Shown: positions 11,201-22,159, counted from the first letter of the stretch. The stretch is DNA of 64,000 bases from Nectonema munidae (GCA_030549495.1 JAUIRK010000293.1:62001-126000), one strand, 5' to 3'. Notes: generated from the sequence alone by a model not told the origin. Numbers and translations are program-made.

Positions 11201-12988
11201 CTACTTTAATTGCATGGCTGATAATCAGAAGCGTACCTAAGGATGGGGCAAGAGGGGAGAGGAGGGAGGGTCGCCCCTCCTTCCTTCTGTAGTAAAAACG
11301 CATAAGATGAAGCTTATGCTATTAGAAATGCAAGTAATGATATGACTTGTGCTGAGAAAACGAATTGAAAATGGATAAAACTACATTACATCAAACCCCA
11401 GCATGTGTTCTTTCTTATGAGAGAAATAACATCACGAGTGATAATAACACATGTGCATAACAATAACATTATAAGGTATAAAATATAGCCTAGAAATTAC
11501 AAAAATAGAAGTTCACTTGTTTGCAACATTTGTCGAGTACAGTATGTTATCTGTATCTGTTGCAGTCTTACTCTTCCGTTTAAAGCAAAACCAAAAAGAT
11601 TCGTCCAACATTAAAAGCCATGTTAATAATAAGTTTATACCTTGCAACATACAAGTTACAATATAAAAGTAACCTGTAGACGAGGAAATTGACAAAACGT
11701 TTCACAACAAATATTTTTTTGTAATAAACCAAAATAAAACATTAAATATAACAGTGAAAAAGGGATAAAAAAAATTTTGGCCAAAATATGTGTATTTCTT
11801 GTTTTAATATATAATTTACCATGCGTTTTTACAAAAATAAAGTTTAGTCCTTTCAAATATATTTGCCACGTTCACTACACTTTCCTGTTCCCCCTTTTCT
11901 AGCTAACAAAATGAATACCAAGCTTGTATATCAAACAGCAGATTTTCCTGAATCTTTGAGTCAGGGTAGGGCAAATCGTTAGATTTGGGCGAAAGGACTT
12001 GTGAAATATTGAAATTAAGATTAAAAAAAGTGTGCTAGAGTTTGGCAGAAAACGGCCGGTAATAATATTTTTATTTATCTTAGCAAATTTTATTTATGAA
12101 GTTCATTTAGAAATTATTTATATAATTAACAAGTGGATCTTTTTAATTCATTACTGGGTTTTTGCAAAAGGAGATTTAGTAAGTTACTTTGTGACCATAG
12201 GCTTTACTAATTTATAAACTAATTTTTTTTCTCTGTTCACTTTTACCTTCACTGCATATATCCGAGAATATAATAAAATTTATCACAACACATGTATATA
12301 TACAATATACATATATATTACTCAACAGTTGTAATTATACCATAATTATCATTATTTTGATTTTAATAATTTAAAGAATTTTTTTATTTCAAAATTTGAC
12401 CAATAAATTTTTAAAATCTAAAGGATTTTTTCTATATTTTTAAATATAGAATTAAATTAAATTGATATTAAAATTTTACTTTGATCAGAATATCGCAGCA
12501 ACATACATCAATGTAAGGAATTAAAGCGATCGGTCTAAACAATTTTGTAAATTTATATCTGATAATATATTACAATAGGGTGAAGTTCAATGGCTGTCAT
12601 GTTATGTATTACAAAAGAGGAATATAGTTAGATAGTATGAAAAATGTTTATTAAAGAGAAAAATTCGACTTTATAAGTCTTTTTCAACTTAAGTCAAACA
12701 GAAAGCGGAGGGAACGGCTTTTGTCATGTGTTGAAGATGTCAGAGGAAACCGTTTATTTTTCTGTTTAATTTATCATCATTAATATAAATTTTATTCTAA
12801 AGTAAACTTTTATTTTAAAATTTTTTTCGCTAGATCCAGAAATTAAAGAAAAGAAAAAGAGGCGGTCAAAACAAAGCAGTCTACACGAAAAAAGCAAATT
12901 GGAGCCTACAGTAGTATTGGACGATATCAATCAAAATGATCCAATATATAAACTCTATTCTTTCCAAAATTCTTGTTTCAGTGAATAA
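5066..12988 (+). CDS. lmx1-like: LMX1-type LIM-homeodomain transcription factor, 3' part (4 exons)
   Basis: Nuclear DNA-binding transcription factor; LMX1 proteins pattern neurons and dorsal limb or appendage tissue in animals. Proposed join: 5066-5214, 5279-5356, 10504-10618, 12834-12988. An acidic Glu/Asp linker comes first, as between LIM2 and the homeodomain in LMX1. The homeodomain follows: KRPRTIL start, KPSRK before the intron, and the helix-3 sequence [13 protein letters not shown]. Then come a short Lys/Glu/Ser/Asn-rich region and a tail with [14 protein letters not shown], matching the terminal IDRLYSMQSSYF of vertebrate LMX1. Phases (0, 0, 1) agree at every junction. The region after the homeodomain is about 90 residues, shorter than in vertebrates. 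No LIM-domain exon was found in 1-5065, so the 5' part is probably upstream of the window. The family call is strong; LMX1a versus LMX1b cannot be told. Confidence 0.9.
5279..5356 (+). CDS. lmx1-like: lmx1-like exon: homeodomain recognition helix
   Basis: Exactly 26 codons in phase 0, from IRENLAEKT to [13 protein letters not shown]. The acceptor is AATTATAG and the donor is AAG|GTAAGA. It contains the invariant W-F-Q-N-Q-R of the DNA-recognition helix. The 64 bp intron before it is very short; the intron after it exceeds 5 kb. Confidence 0.92.
5925..6890 (-). pseudogene. hAT transposase relic, C-terminal half
   Basis: Minus strand. A C-terminal hAT dimerisation-type segment reads [20 protein letters not shown] and [15 protein letters not shown] (about 5930-6085). 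Upstream on the element, [15 protein letters not shown] is near 6200-6260, and a TRWW-like motif (DTRWWC) lies near 6850. The frame is interrupted. No termini identified. It lies inside the large lmx1-like intron. Confidence 0.6.
7040..7930 (+). pseudogene. hAT transposase relic (ZBED5/SCAND3-like), C-terminus
   Basis: Plus strand: [19 protein letters not shown] near 7060, then [36 protein letters not shown] and [20 protein letters not shown] (about 7650-7890). The order FW..K..I..K.....L.P, LKTK.RNR.D and RI..L matches the C-terminal half of ZBED5-like hAT transposases. It contains frame breaks. It differs in lineage from both neighbouring hAT relics. Confidence 0.6.
8056..8697 (+). mobile_element. 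Internally deleted hAT element with transposase C-terminus
   Basis: Left end CAGGGCCGTAT (8056), right end ATACGGCCCAC (8697), with near-matching 8-bp duplications GGAGCAAG and GCAGCAAG. Inside, [19 protein letters not shown], a stop, then [20 protein letters not shown] form the C-terminal dimerisation block of ZMYM1-like hAT transposases. At 642 bp it keeps only this part and is non-autonomous. Confidence 0.8.
9215..9375 (-). mobile_element. tRNA-derived SINE, family B (copy 1)
   Basis: Shares with the next copy CAAAGCACTTTGA, ATAAGGCT, ATGCTT, and, complemented, a B-box-like TGAGTTCGATACCC preceded by AATTGAAGG. It stands in tandem with a second copy about 195 bp away. Confidence 0.55.
9400..9565 (-). 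mobile_element. tRNA-derived SINE, family B (copy 2)
   Basis: Minus strand gives GTTAGGTTATATCTCCAGC, then AGGTCAGGGGTTCGATCCCC, a perfect Pol III B box with a plausible A box. It continues into the body shared with 9215-9375. Confidence 0.65.
9722..9865 (+). mobile_element. tRNA-derived SINE, family A
   Basis: A-box-like GGTTAGATTCTGG and B box GGGTTCGATCC, then CGATACAAGCGGCGCAATTG and a CACCCAATAGTACCTTTACC end. It is the cleanest copy of this family in the window. Confidence 0.75.
10504..10618 (+). CDS. lmx1-like: lmx1-like exon: Lys/Glu/Asn-rich linker
   Basis: Starts [11 protein letters not shown], continues with an Asn/Ser/Thr-rich stretch, and ends at ATGAGTG|GTATGT in phase 1, which fits the next exon. 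The start is uncertain: an acceptor at 10488 would add NYYLK in the same frame, and the better-looking TTGTAG at 10482 would put a stop in frame. No homology beyond composition supports it; the evidence is position, frame and donor. Confidence 0.65.
10640..12800. other. AT-rich lmx1-like intron, no gene seen
   Basis: The last lmx1-like intron. It contains GC-rich patches near 10750-10830 and 11235-11290 that look like hAT or MITE ends (CAGGGACGTATTCAGC; a GAGGGTCGCCCCTCC hairpin), and a short TATATA stretch near 12295. No coding or RNA gene recognised. Confidence 0.5.
12834..12988 (+). CDS. lmx1-like: lmx1-like terminal exon
   Basis: The acceptor TTTTTTTCGCTAG is followed by a GAT codon completed across the splice. 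A basic KEKKKRRSK cluster, possibly a nuclear localisation signal, comes next, and the exon ends [20 protein letters not shown]. The [10 protein letters not shown] tail is the LMX1 C-terminal motif. AATAAA overlaps the stop codon (12985-12990) and may serve as a polyadenylation signal. Confidence 0.88.
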
Positions 12989-13150
12989 AATATTTCTTAT
13001 ATAAATGATATCCTCTAAGACTTATGCCTTCTTATAAACTATATACGACTGGTGTGACTAGTTTAATATCGCTGTGGGAATCAAGAAAAATAATCTTATA
13101 ATTCTAGATAATTTAAGAAAATTTTAAGTATAAATTCTTTAAGAAATAGC

Positions 13151-13397
13151 AATAGTCCTGATTTTTATGGCCATACTGCCCAACTTATTAAATTCATTGC
13201 TCCTCTAATATGTTGCCCATTTCAATATATTTTTAACAGGTGTCTTTATGAAGATGTTTTTCCTGAGATATTCAAAGTCAGTAAAGTTATCCCCATATTT
13301 AAGAAGGGTAACGGGTATGACATGGAAAATTATAGAATAATTTCCATCGTTCCGATTTTATCTAAAATATTCGAGAGAATTGAAAACGTTGAGTAAA
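13151..13397 (+). pseudogene. LINE reverse-transcriptase fragment A (Jockey/CR1-like)
   Basis: Reads NSPDFYGHTAQLIKFIAP, FPEIFKVSKVIPIFKKGNG and then MENYRIISIVPILSKIFER. This is the N-terminal part of a non-LTR reverse transcriptase (finger region, FKKG..NYRPIS). It stops exactly where the Penelope-like element begins on the other strand. Confidence 0.7.
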
Positions 13398-13424
13398 TCT
13401 TTTATTTAAAAAAATACCAGCAAT

Positions 13425-13468
13425 AATATTTCGATCACTATGACCTTCTTCAGATATATTATATGACG
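13425..13468 (-). ncRNA. Hammerhead-ribozyme-like core in Penelope-like 3' end
   Basis: Minus strand: GTC, then an ATAT-AAT-ATAT hairpin, CTGAAGA (fits CUGANGA), stem GGTCA/TGATC with loop TAG, then GAAA. Order and spacing fit a minimal type I hammerhead with a very short stem III, as known in Penelope-like terminal repeats. Stem III looks poor here. Activity is not established. Confidence 0.45.
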
Positions 13469-13531
13469 AGCGTGGAGTGTCTTGTTTGCTGATTGTTGAG
13501 AGGGATTATTGGTGCTGATCGTAAAGAGATT

Positions 13532-13697
13532 ACTTTAGGTTAATCACATATATAGTATGCATATTTACAGTGTTATAATGAAGATGTCTTGATAAATTGG
13601 TGTGAATGATATTAACTTTAGGTTCATGACACATATAGTATATATATTTACAGTGTTATAATGAAGATGTCTTGATAAATTTGTGTGAATGTTCAAG
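13532..13697. repeat. Tandem duplication of about 83 bp
   Basis: Two adjacent copies share TTTACAGTGTTATAATGAAG and the following ATGTCTTGATAAAT. They lie in the non-coding 3' part of the Penelope-like element. Confidence 0.8.
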
Positions 13698-15304
13698 AAA
13701 ATATGTATGAGCAATTTACTCGCTTTTTACGAGATGCAGCTATCACAATAGTCCTATTCTTACTCCCGGAAACTATACGGAGGGTGTGGTAGAACAAGTG
13801 TGAATGTTTATAGATATATGATCAAGGTGAAAAATGTATGAAAAGTCTTTAGGATGGTTCTCTTAAAGAAAATTGTCGGTTTATACTGGGGTTTCTGTCT
13901 TTAATTAGAATTTGCTCTTTTAATATTCGTTCTTTGTCACTTTTACACTGAACTAAGATGCTAAGTTCAATGTTCTCAGTTGTGAAAACTTTTTCTTTAT
14001 GATAATTGTAAAAATGTAAGCCAAAAGGGGTTTCAGATTTGAAATTTTTAATATCATTTATGTGTTCATGTAATCTAAATATAATTGGCCTATATGTTTA
14101 ACCTATATAAATAGCTCCACATATATTACAATCTATCTTATAAATCACATTCCTTATATTGCAATTTTTATTTTTTATAATTTTACATTTAGCATCACAT
14201 CTATGTGTATTTGGTTCTAATATTTTAGGTTTTAAATAGTTTAAAACTGTTTTGCTTTTTGTATTAATTAGTCTAACGGGTATTTTATGTTTTGTATATT
14301 CCTTCCTTATAAACCTGTTTACTTTCTCACTGACAAAAGGTACTTTCACAATCATAGGATTTTTGATTTTGTTATTATTATAGAACAAATATCGTATGTC
14401 TTCTATTGGCTCGCGAATTAACATTTTATCTTTAAACTCACTCATTGTATTATTGATGAATAACATAGGAAAATCATTTTCTATATATTTGTTTTTTATA
14501 TTGATAACTTCTAATTCAAACATGTAGCTATTACAAATAGATTTTGCTCGATGCAATTCATTCCTAATTAAATTTGATTTGCATTTCAATGGATGTGCGG
14601 ATTTTAAATTGATTGTAATGTTTTTATCTGTACCTTTCCGGGAGACCGAGCTGTACATAATGTTATTTTCCATCTTGAAGAGTATGTCAAGGAAAGCAAG
14701 TTGGTCGTTGTGACTCTTTTCATACGTAAATTTTACATTTTTATCAAGTGAATTCAAATAGATGACAAATGATCCAAAATTTCTATTTTTGTGAAATAAT
14801 GTAATACAATCATCTTATAAAAAAAAATCTTTCCCATTTTAATATCTGAACCATATTGGAACATCAATTTTCGAATATATAGAAGATTCTTCCAAATGGT
14901 CTATATAAGGAATAGCTACCAATGGGGAAATTCTACCACCCATTTGTAAACCCAGTTTTTGCAGATAGAATTGATTATCATAAAATACAACATTGTTATT
15001 TAATATTAAATTAAGCATGTCAAAAATTAAACAAGAACTCAAACTTTTACATTTCAATTTTTTCTTAAATTTGCAAAACTTTTGAGGAGTAAGATCAATG
15101 GCATCATGTATACATATGGAGTTATATAGATTAATTATATCAAAGCTTCCTTAAAGTGAAGTCTACATTTGCAGTTCGTTTTGTACCATGAACAATGTAA
15201 TTCTAAGCATCGATAATTTGAAGGATAAAAACAGAAAATATTTATGCTTTGTCTGCCATACATTTAAAAATTATTAAGAATAAAATTGCATAGGCTTTTA
15301 ATAG

Positions 15305-16440
15305 TTGTATTTACTACTCAGTTTTTCCTGCCTGACTGAAATTGAACAAATACATACCTGTTTACAAAAAAGGAAACAAGTACAATATAAAAATTATCAT
15401 CCAATCTCTTTAATTAGTATAATATCAAAAGTTTTTGAAAAAATGATCTATACACAAGTTCATAGGTACATTAAAATGAATAACTTATTGCATAGTTTGG
15501 GTTTAGAAAAAATTATTCTAGAATGAATGTTTATTCTTTCCTAATATATATTTTGTTTGACTATCTTGACAATAAAAATGAAATTTTAGTTATTTTTTTG
15601 GATTTATCGAGAGATTTTGAGCCCATTCATCATCGAAAACTATTATCAAAGCTTAGAAATTATCGTTTTGATTCCTCTACTCTTGCTTTTTTTAAATCAT
15701 ATCTCAATTTTAGAAGGCAAATTTTGTATGCAAATAAATTTTAGTCTCAACCACTGATCATTTTTAGGCGGTTACCCCAAGGTTCAGTGCTTGGACCTTT
15801 TCTTTTTTTAGTATAAATTATTGACATATTTTTGTCAAATCAAGATTTGAAAATTATAAATTTTGCAGATGATTTAACTGTTAAAATACCCTATTCGTTC
15901 CTCTTTTCCCAAGTTCTACTCCAGGGTGGCCCTATTGAAAGTTTTTATGAGAAAAACTTCAGCAAAATAATATATTGTTGTGTTTCAAATCAGCTTAGCA
16001 TGAATCTTGAAGAAACTTTTAACATGTATTTTTAACACAAAAAAAACTACCACCTTTCCAGCATACTCATGGCATTAAATTATATGAAACTCAAAACTTT
16101 TTTAGTTTTGTAATTGCTAATAAATTAAGGTGGGAAAAACACGTAGGACACATCTCTAATAAAATAACTAAGGCTATTGGGTTGATATATTTCTTCAGAT
16201 CACTACCAGTTTTTATGAAGCAAATATTATATAAAGCGTTAATTTTTACCCCAACTCACTTAGAGGAGATATTGTAATATTTCGTACCTGGAAATTTTAC
16301 AAAAGAAGGCCATAAGGCTAGTTTTCAAACAAAATTACCTATGTCATTCTACTTTTATTTTTCGCAAAAACGAACCACTAAAAGTTAAATATATATACGG
16401 AAGTCAAATAAGTCTTTTTATGGAAGGCTTTCAATGAATG
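15305..16440 (+). pseudogene. LINE reverse-transcriptase fragment B (Jockey/CR1-like)
   Basis: RT blocks in order: NYHPISLISIISKVFEK, LVIFLDLSRDFEPIHHRKLL, FFKSYLNFRRQ, LPQGSVLGPFLFLV, then NFADDLTVK (catalytic FADD). The FADD box and GSVLGP turn identify a non-LTR RT. The frame is broken by several stops and shifts. Block NYHPIS repeats what fragment A already contains, so A and B are not simply one copy split by the Penelope-like insertion. Confidence 0.75.
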
Positions 16441-17039
16441 TTTACCTATGTTTTTAAATGAGTGGTTTTATTTCATCTATGATCTTGAACGTTTCTCATT
16501 TAGATATATGTTACAATTACCAATACCTATTTATCATCTTCAAATATGTTTTTTTTTATTAAAAAAACTTAAACTGAAAAAAACTTAAATAGGGATCAAA
16601 AGAAGATCAGATTAACTTTGCAAATCCTTCTTTCCCGTATTATTTAGATTAAAAGATAATGTGATACTAATCTTTAATTATTTTTCTATATCATTTAAAA
16701 TATTTAATCTGGTATCTTTTTGAAGTTTTTTTCAGTTAAAGTATTTTTGCAAAATGAGATAACATTGTTTAGGAACTATAAAGAGAAATTAAAGAGCTAA
16801 AAGAATAGAAATAAGTAATTTATTAAACATTCAAAAAATGTAAGATAAAGGTTCTGAATAGGTTATCTTTTTTTGCAAAACATTTTGTTTAATGTTGGAG
16901 TATTTTTTATTTAGTATAGTTAATTTTTTAATTAGAAGCATAAATTTAAGAAATCTAATTAAAATCTGTGTTTATCGGTGTTTGATTATGTCTTCCTATC
17001 TCTGCACATATTTTAGCAATTCCCATTTTATTGGATAAC

Positions 17040-17640
17040 TTTTTCATTCCTTCTTCCTTTTTGAATTTCAAAATTTTTATAGTCAAAATATATAATCTAA
17101 TAATTTTATCTTCAGAATTTCAGTTTTTTAGTATAAATTGTTCTCAAAGACGAGTATTTGATGCAAAAATGGTTGTGGATAGAGTTAAAGGGTTCAAATG
17201 GATGCCTCTAATTGATAATTTAAAATTTGTTCCTGAAATATTATCCAAGTAGCTCATAGATACTTTATTGAATGAAATTGAATTTTGTACATCTTACAAA
17301 TCATTTGATAAAGTCTCAAAATATAAATCAAAGAAAAAACATGGATGAGAGGATCTTTATTGCTAATGATCAATAAATGGGACAAGCTCCAAGAAAAAGT
17401 TAAGAATGCTGACAAAAGTCTACATTCGAACCTAATTAATAAATATTAAAATTTGAGAATTGAAATTTAATATACAATTAGAAGACTGAAATTAGATTAT
17501 GAAAAATTGTTTAATAATTCTTGAACAATGAGAGATAAGTTGAAAATTATAAACTTGGTATTCAAAAACCTAGTTAATTTGATAAATATGAAAAGAATTT
17601 TTACTAATATAAAAATAAAACTTTAAAAAAGTATATTTGT
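17040..17640 (+). pseudogene. LINE fragment C, endonuclease-RT linker
   Basis: Reads MVVDRVKGFKWMPLIDNL, KYKSKKKHG and MINKWDKLQEKVKNADKSL, then an Arg/Lys/Asn-rich helix. This resembles the basic linker between endonuclease and RT in Jockey/CR1-type ORF2. It is degenerate, so the identification is moderate. Confidence 0.4.
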
Positions 17641-17787
17641 TTTTATTTTTGTCAGGAAACTCATTGTTTTTTCAAATCTTGCTTTGGATTCATTTCATTG
17701 TTAAATGCAGACTTATCTAAAAGGGTTTGATGTTTTAGATGGTTTTGACTCGGGTTTCTTTTTCTAGATTTCTGGTGTTTTGCTTAT

Positions 17788-17832
17788 CTCTCGATGAAAA
17801 CACCCCGGGGTACCTCTACCTCTATCTCTCTA
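17788..17832 (+). mobile_element. SINE family A, 3' end fragment
   Basis: TCTCGATGAAAACACCCCGG followed by GGTACCTCTACC matches the 3' end of the SINE at 9722-9865. The tRNA-like head is missing. Confidence 0.6.
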
Positions 17833-18171
17833 TCAAGACTTCAAGGAATTTTAAATTCTTAATTTGCGAGAAAATATACACAAAACTCGAATAAATTCTT
17901 CTTCTTATTTTTCTAATTTTGTTCCATCAAAAATAAAAATATATTTTGTTTGTTTGTTTGATTGTTGCAGCTTGTAAGTCACAAGGAACTCGAAAGTTTA
18001 AAATATATCTTAAAATTTTTAATATGATTATATTCTGTTCCAACAATTTTAAAATTCTTTCCTATCCATATAACATATATCTTGTGAATTTAAGAAGAAT
18101 TTTTTAATTGTATGTTGAACTTATCTTTATTTTTTATGTTGTTTTTTAATTCTATTTATTTTTATATTATG

Positions 18172-18320
18172 TCGGCAGATGGTCTAGTAGTAGGAGCGTA
18201 GAGTATTGATTCAGATGGTCTGGTTTCAATTTCCAATCGTGACTATCATTACAATCTGTCCAGCCATGGAAGATTATTCTTCCATATGGATGCGATACTG
18301 GCAACTAAAAAAAATTATAT
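18172..18320 (+). mobile_element. tRNA-derived SINE, family C
   Basis: Starts GTCGGCAGATGGTCTAGTAG, an A-box-like head, with a degenerate B box (TGGTTTCAATTTCC). It ends ATGCGATACTGGCAACT and an A-rich tail. The 3' end recurs at 50555-50592. Confidence 0.6.
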
Positions 18321-19149
18321 CAAAATATATATTATAATAATTTTTTTGTCATAATGGAGAGTAGAAACCCAGTTGGTAAGATGTCCTAAACAACTTTTTT
18401 GAAAATAATTTTATTAGTTGGAGTAAAAAAAATATTTTGAAATTGTTCATTTTGATCATGTTTATAAATGGAGTTTTTTGAATTTTGAATTTAAAATGTT
18501 TCATTTTTTACTAATTGGGCATTAGCAATTATTAATTCTTTAAGTTTTGTTTCTATAACATTTTAATTTGGTTCATAATTTTCTATCTTAGGAAATAATT
18601 TTATCAAATTCCTTTTTTATTATTCAAGTTTTCCTTTGGTAAAACTTATAGTATTATTGATGATTATTAATAATGTATATGATTTACAATTAGGTAATGA
18701 TATGTCTTTCATAATCTCATTAAACGCCCACAGATTTTATGTAATTTGAAATAATAAAATGCAAAAATCATTTTTACCTCAAAGTTTTAAAAAATATTGC
18801 ATTTTTAATATGTATATCATTATTTAAACTGGCTAGCGTTTTATCAGCATGTTATAGTCTTTAAAAGCACCACCCTTATTATTCATGCACTATCAGCTAC
18901 CAATCTATTATAACTGGATAACTTTAGGAGTGACTGGACTAGTCGAGTGTCAGTAAAATCAGTCAATATTGTCATTATAATATGATTTTTCAAGCATAAT
19001 TCTTGTTTACAGTAATAAAATAGCACTTAATTTACACACTAATATTACACTTGAACTAGGAGTATTACATAACACAATCACAATTTTCATTGTTCTTTAC
19101 TGCTTTACTGGGTTGATAAGTCTACTGCATGCTCGAAGTAGATGACCAG

Positions 19150-20290
19150 GTGTAATTTCTCTGTTGTTATACCGCTGCCACATCTTGAAGAAGCCGGATT
19201 GAATGAGCTTGGTCGACTGCTTCTGATGTTTTGACAGCTTATCATAGATTATCATGATCGCTTGCAGGTTAACAAGTTTGGCCTCTGGATCAGCTTGTAG
19301 ATGTTAAAATTCGTGGGTGACTTGTAGCTCAGGCGATGGTTCCAGACTTCTACATCATTATTAATTCGAGTGGATAGACCTCAGACACTCCAAACAGCTA
19401 CTGGCCAGATGGCGCTCCATATCCATGTATCGCTGATGTATGTAGCGAGAGGCAATAGATTTGGTGTTGCTTTGGCATGCAGGTCCTCAAAGACGAGTAG
19501 GATGTGCCTTCCAGGCACGCATGGAAGGGCCAGGAGCTGACGAACAAAGTTGTGCATGGACCCTCGCTCCTGGTACACTACTTTGATGCCTGAACACTGC
19601 TTGTGTCCGATAGAACACACAGCCATGAATTTCTGCACATTGAAGCACGTCTCTGACGGCCGACCACATCGCCATCTCAAAGTCCATCACAAAATGAGAA
19701 ACTCCCAGCTGTGACAAGAGGAATGTGATGGACTCTGTGACTTCAGAATAGTCTTCCTTCTGGCGGCGGGACATCAGCACAAATAAGAGGGATACTTGCT
19801 TTGTGCAGTCCTCTTTTTCTACCAAACGATGAATGCTTAACAGCTGATGGAAAGGGACTTTCACATGCCTGAAAGGGGTGTCTGCATAGTGGTTGGTAGT
19901 CTGGGTGATCAGCTGTTGTTAGGATGGCGTGGTGAAGACTAGGTGACGAGCATCTCCAACACGGACATCACAAAAGAGGAATTCATCTGGTACATGGGAG
20001 TCTTGAAGGGTAATTGAAATCTGGGTGACTTGTCTTGCTATTTTGGCTTTTTCTGTTTACTTGGCGCACAATGTTGGACACTTTCGAAATGCTTCCGGGC
20101 ACAAGATCGTCACCAGTCTTCTTCAGGATGATCTTTTCGCTTATGGTGGCACCAGAAGTGAATACTTGAGTGTCAGTCTTCTGCTTGACCTCTACAACCA
20201 TTTCAAATAGCTGGTCTCTACCTGCTTCAGCTTCATGACGGTGTTGCTGCTCACCGCCTTCGTGATAAACCTTGGTCAGGGAACAGAAGC
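19150..20290 (-). pseudogene. MULE-type transposase relic
   Basis: Minus strand: FHQLLSIHRLVEK, LLFVLMSRRQKEDYSEV, FVMDFEMAMWSAVRDV and EIHGCVFYRTQAV, then NFVRQLLALPCVPGRHILLV in a second frame. The order (LLFVLM..R....Y, DFE.A...A, GC.FH..QA) is that of the MULE transposase core with its DDE Asp and Glu region. Upstream, KQKTDTQVFTSGATI (about 20100) may be its N-terminal part. GC content is higher than the flanks, suggesting a fairly recent arrival. One or more frame breaks. Confidence 0.75.
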
Positions 20291-20368
20291 CGCCTTTCTA
20301 CTGTAGGTTTACACTAACCGACTTGAATGAAAAAATTCTCCTTGTTTCTTGTTATAAGGGTTGCCCCG

Positions 20369-21060
20369 TTATTCAACTAACAGTAAATGGCCACGCTGGT
20401 AACCGGTGGGAAGTATACGGTAGATGATGCGTTCCTCAGTAGTGGGGATGACCTTTGAAAGGCTTTCAAAGATATCTCTTGTGGCTGCTGTACGTGCTGG
20501 AACGGCAGACCAATATGAAATGAGCTTGAGATAAGATCTGGGCCAGTGGTGGCCAACCCATGGCACATACGCTAAAAGTAGCGAATTGTATAATTCCAAA
20601 TGGCGCATTGATGACTTTCTGTGTTAAAAATTAGTCAATTTTTTAGGTAAAAATAAACGTTTTACTTAAATAAAGAAAATAAAATTAATTTTTTGAAAAT
20701 GGGGAATTTTTCTTTTTCTATGATGATTTTATATTTAAGATTGAGTTAAGCGTTTAACGATCTAAGTGGACTTTAGAAAAATAAAAATGGTCGGCCTTTT
20801 AAACGCTTTTTAATACAAATTATCGGATTCTTCTGATGACTAACCGGTTGAAAAAGAATAAAAATTTTGGCGCATTATCATCAGACAGATAAAAGGTTGT
20901 TCATCTCCTTTCTGGGCCAGTCTCTATTTTTACGGCTTCATCTGTTGACCTGCTTACATCGCCAGACATGTGGGTGCTGTCTCCAACAGGATCCTGCTGG
21001 AGATCTTGAAGAGATGCTGACAGGTCCGACAAAGGTTTTGGAACCTCCTTGGTTAGGGTT
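20369..21060. other. Moderately GC-rich stretch, no gene recognised
   Basis: It has open minus-strand frames (for example 20369-20608) without recognised motifs. It may be an extension of the MULE element or another decayed insertion. Confidence 0.3.
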
Positions 21061-21069
21061 GAGCATAAA

Positions 21070-21570
21070 TGTCTTTAAAATTTTTGCTTAGAAAAATCTT
21101 TAAAAATTTTTTAAAATTAAATAAAATTTTATTTAGATAATTAATTGGTTTTTTAAAATTTTTTTAATAATAATTCACAACTTTTTAAAATTTTTAGATT
21201 ATTTTTTTTTTAATTTATTTAACTTATTTTGATTTTTTGAGAAAATAAGCCTTCTACAATTTTATATTTGTCGTTTTTTTGCGTTTTTTGTTAATTTTTT
21301 CTCAACAAAAAATTTTGAATAAATTTTGAAACTTATTCAAACATTTAAATTAGCTAAAATTTTAATAAAATATTTTTGGAACATTTTTTCCATTTCTTAA
21401 AAAATTAAAAAATATTAATGTAAATTTCTTTTAATATCTTAATTAAACATTTTATTCTTAGAAAATTAGCTAAATCAGAAAATATCTTAATCAGCGCTAT
21501 TTTGCTAAATACCGATTATAAAAGTTTAGACAATTTTAATGCTTTTTAAATATGTTTTTTTCTTATCATT
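21070..21570. repeat. Low-complexity AT-rich tract
   Basis: Dense recurrence of TTTAAAATTTTT-like words for about 500 bp. It is simple low-complexity DNA of unknown origin and resembles a decayed AT satellite. Confidence 0.6.
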
Positions 21571-22007
21571 TTTTAAGTTAATTTCAACCCAACTTTTCTT
21601 TGTTTCACATTGCATTCGATACTTAAGATCAGATATAAATGTTACAATGCGTTTATTTATTTCATTTAATATTTTATCTAGAAAAGGATGACTGTACTTC
21701 GTCGTATCTTTACTAAAAACAGTAAAAGTGGCGTAATTTCAAAAAGGCAGGCCATTGATATATTAAATGAATGCGAATTTATTATTATTATTATTATCTG
21801 TCGACTGACTAATTTGTGAAACCGTTTAATTTCCAATATCAATAATGCTTAAACCTCAAGTTTTTTAAAGTTTTCTCTAAAATTGAAAACTTTGTTCACT
21901 TCTTTATCTTTAAATAATCCTTAATAATATTAATCCTATTTCTTCTTTCTATGTGTTTTGATTTGGATTTTTATAAGTATTAAAAAAATGAAAAAATAGA
22001 TTTAATT

Positions 22008-22112
22008 TTTTCAAGTATATGGAGTTGCCTATCTTAAGGCAAAGCAGGAACTAAGAGTGAATCGTAATTATAAAATCGGTATTATAAATTTTCAAGTATT
22101 TGGAGTTGGAGT
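22008..22112 (+). repeat. GTATTTGGAGT-type repeat, left of rcc1l-like
   Basis: Contains AAGTATATGGAGTTG and AAGTATTTGGAGTTGGAGTA. Related words (GGTATTTGGAGGCGAAGTCG, GTACCTGGAGTCGTAGTCGG) occur at 23677-23735 on the other side of the RCC1L-like gene. Confidence 0.45.
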
Positions 22113-22159
22113 AGTTTGATTTTTAAGACTTCTTTACTCTTTTTAGATTGATGGATTGA

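Larger units (their letters stand above)
13398..15210 (-). mobile_element. Penelope-like retroelement, broken
   Basis: Minus strand, in order: FDIINLYNSI (about 15150), KLGLQMGGRISPLVAIPYID (RT motif with G-rich turn, about 14940), and a linker domain with AFLDILFKMENN and IPVRLINTKS. Then come VIYKIDCNICGAIYIG (start of a GIY-YIG endonuclease, about 14100) and HINDIKNFKSETPFGLHFYN after it (about 14050). RT plus GIY-YIG is the defining Penelope-like architecture. It is 5'-truncated, with a few breaks. The 3' segment (13398-13850) is non-coding with a tandem duplication and a hammerhead-like core. Confidence 0.75.
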
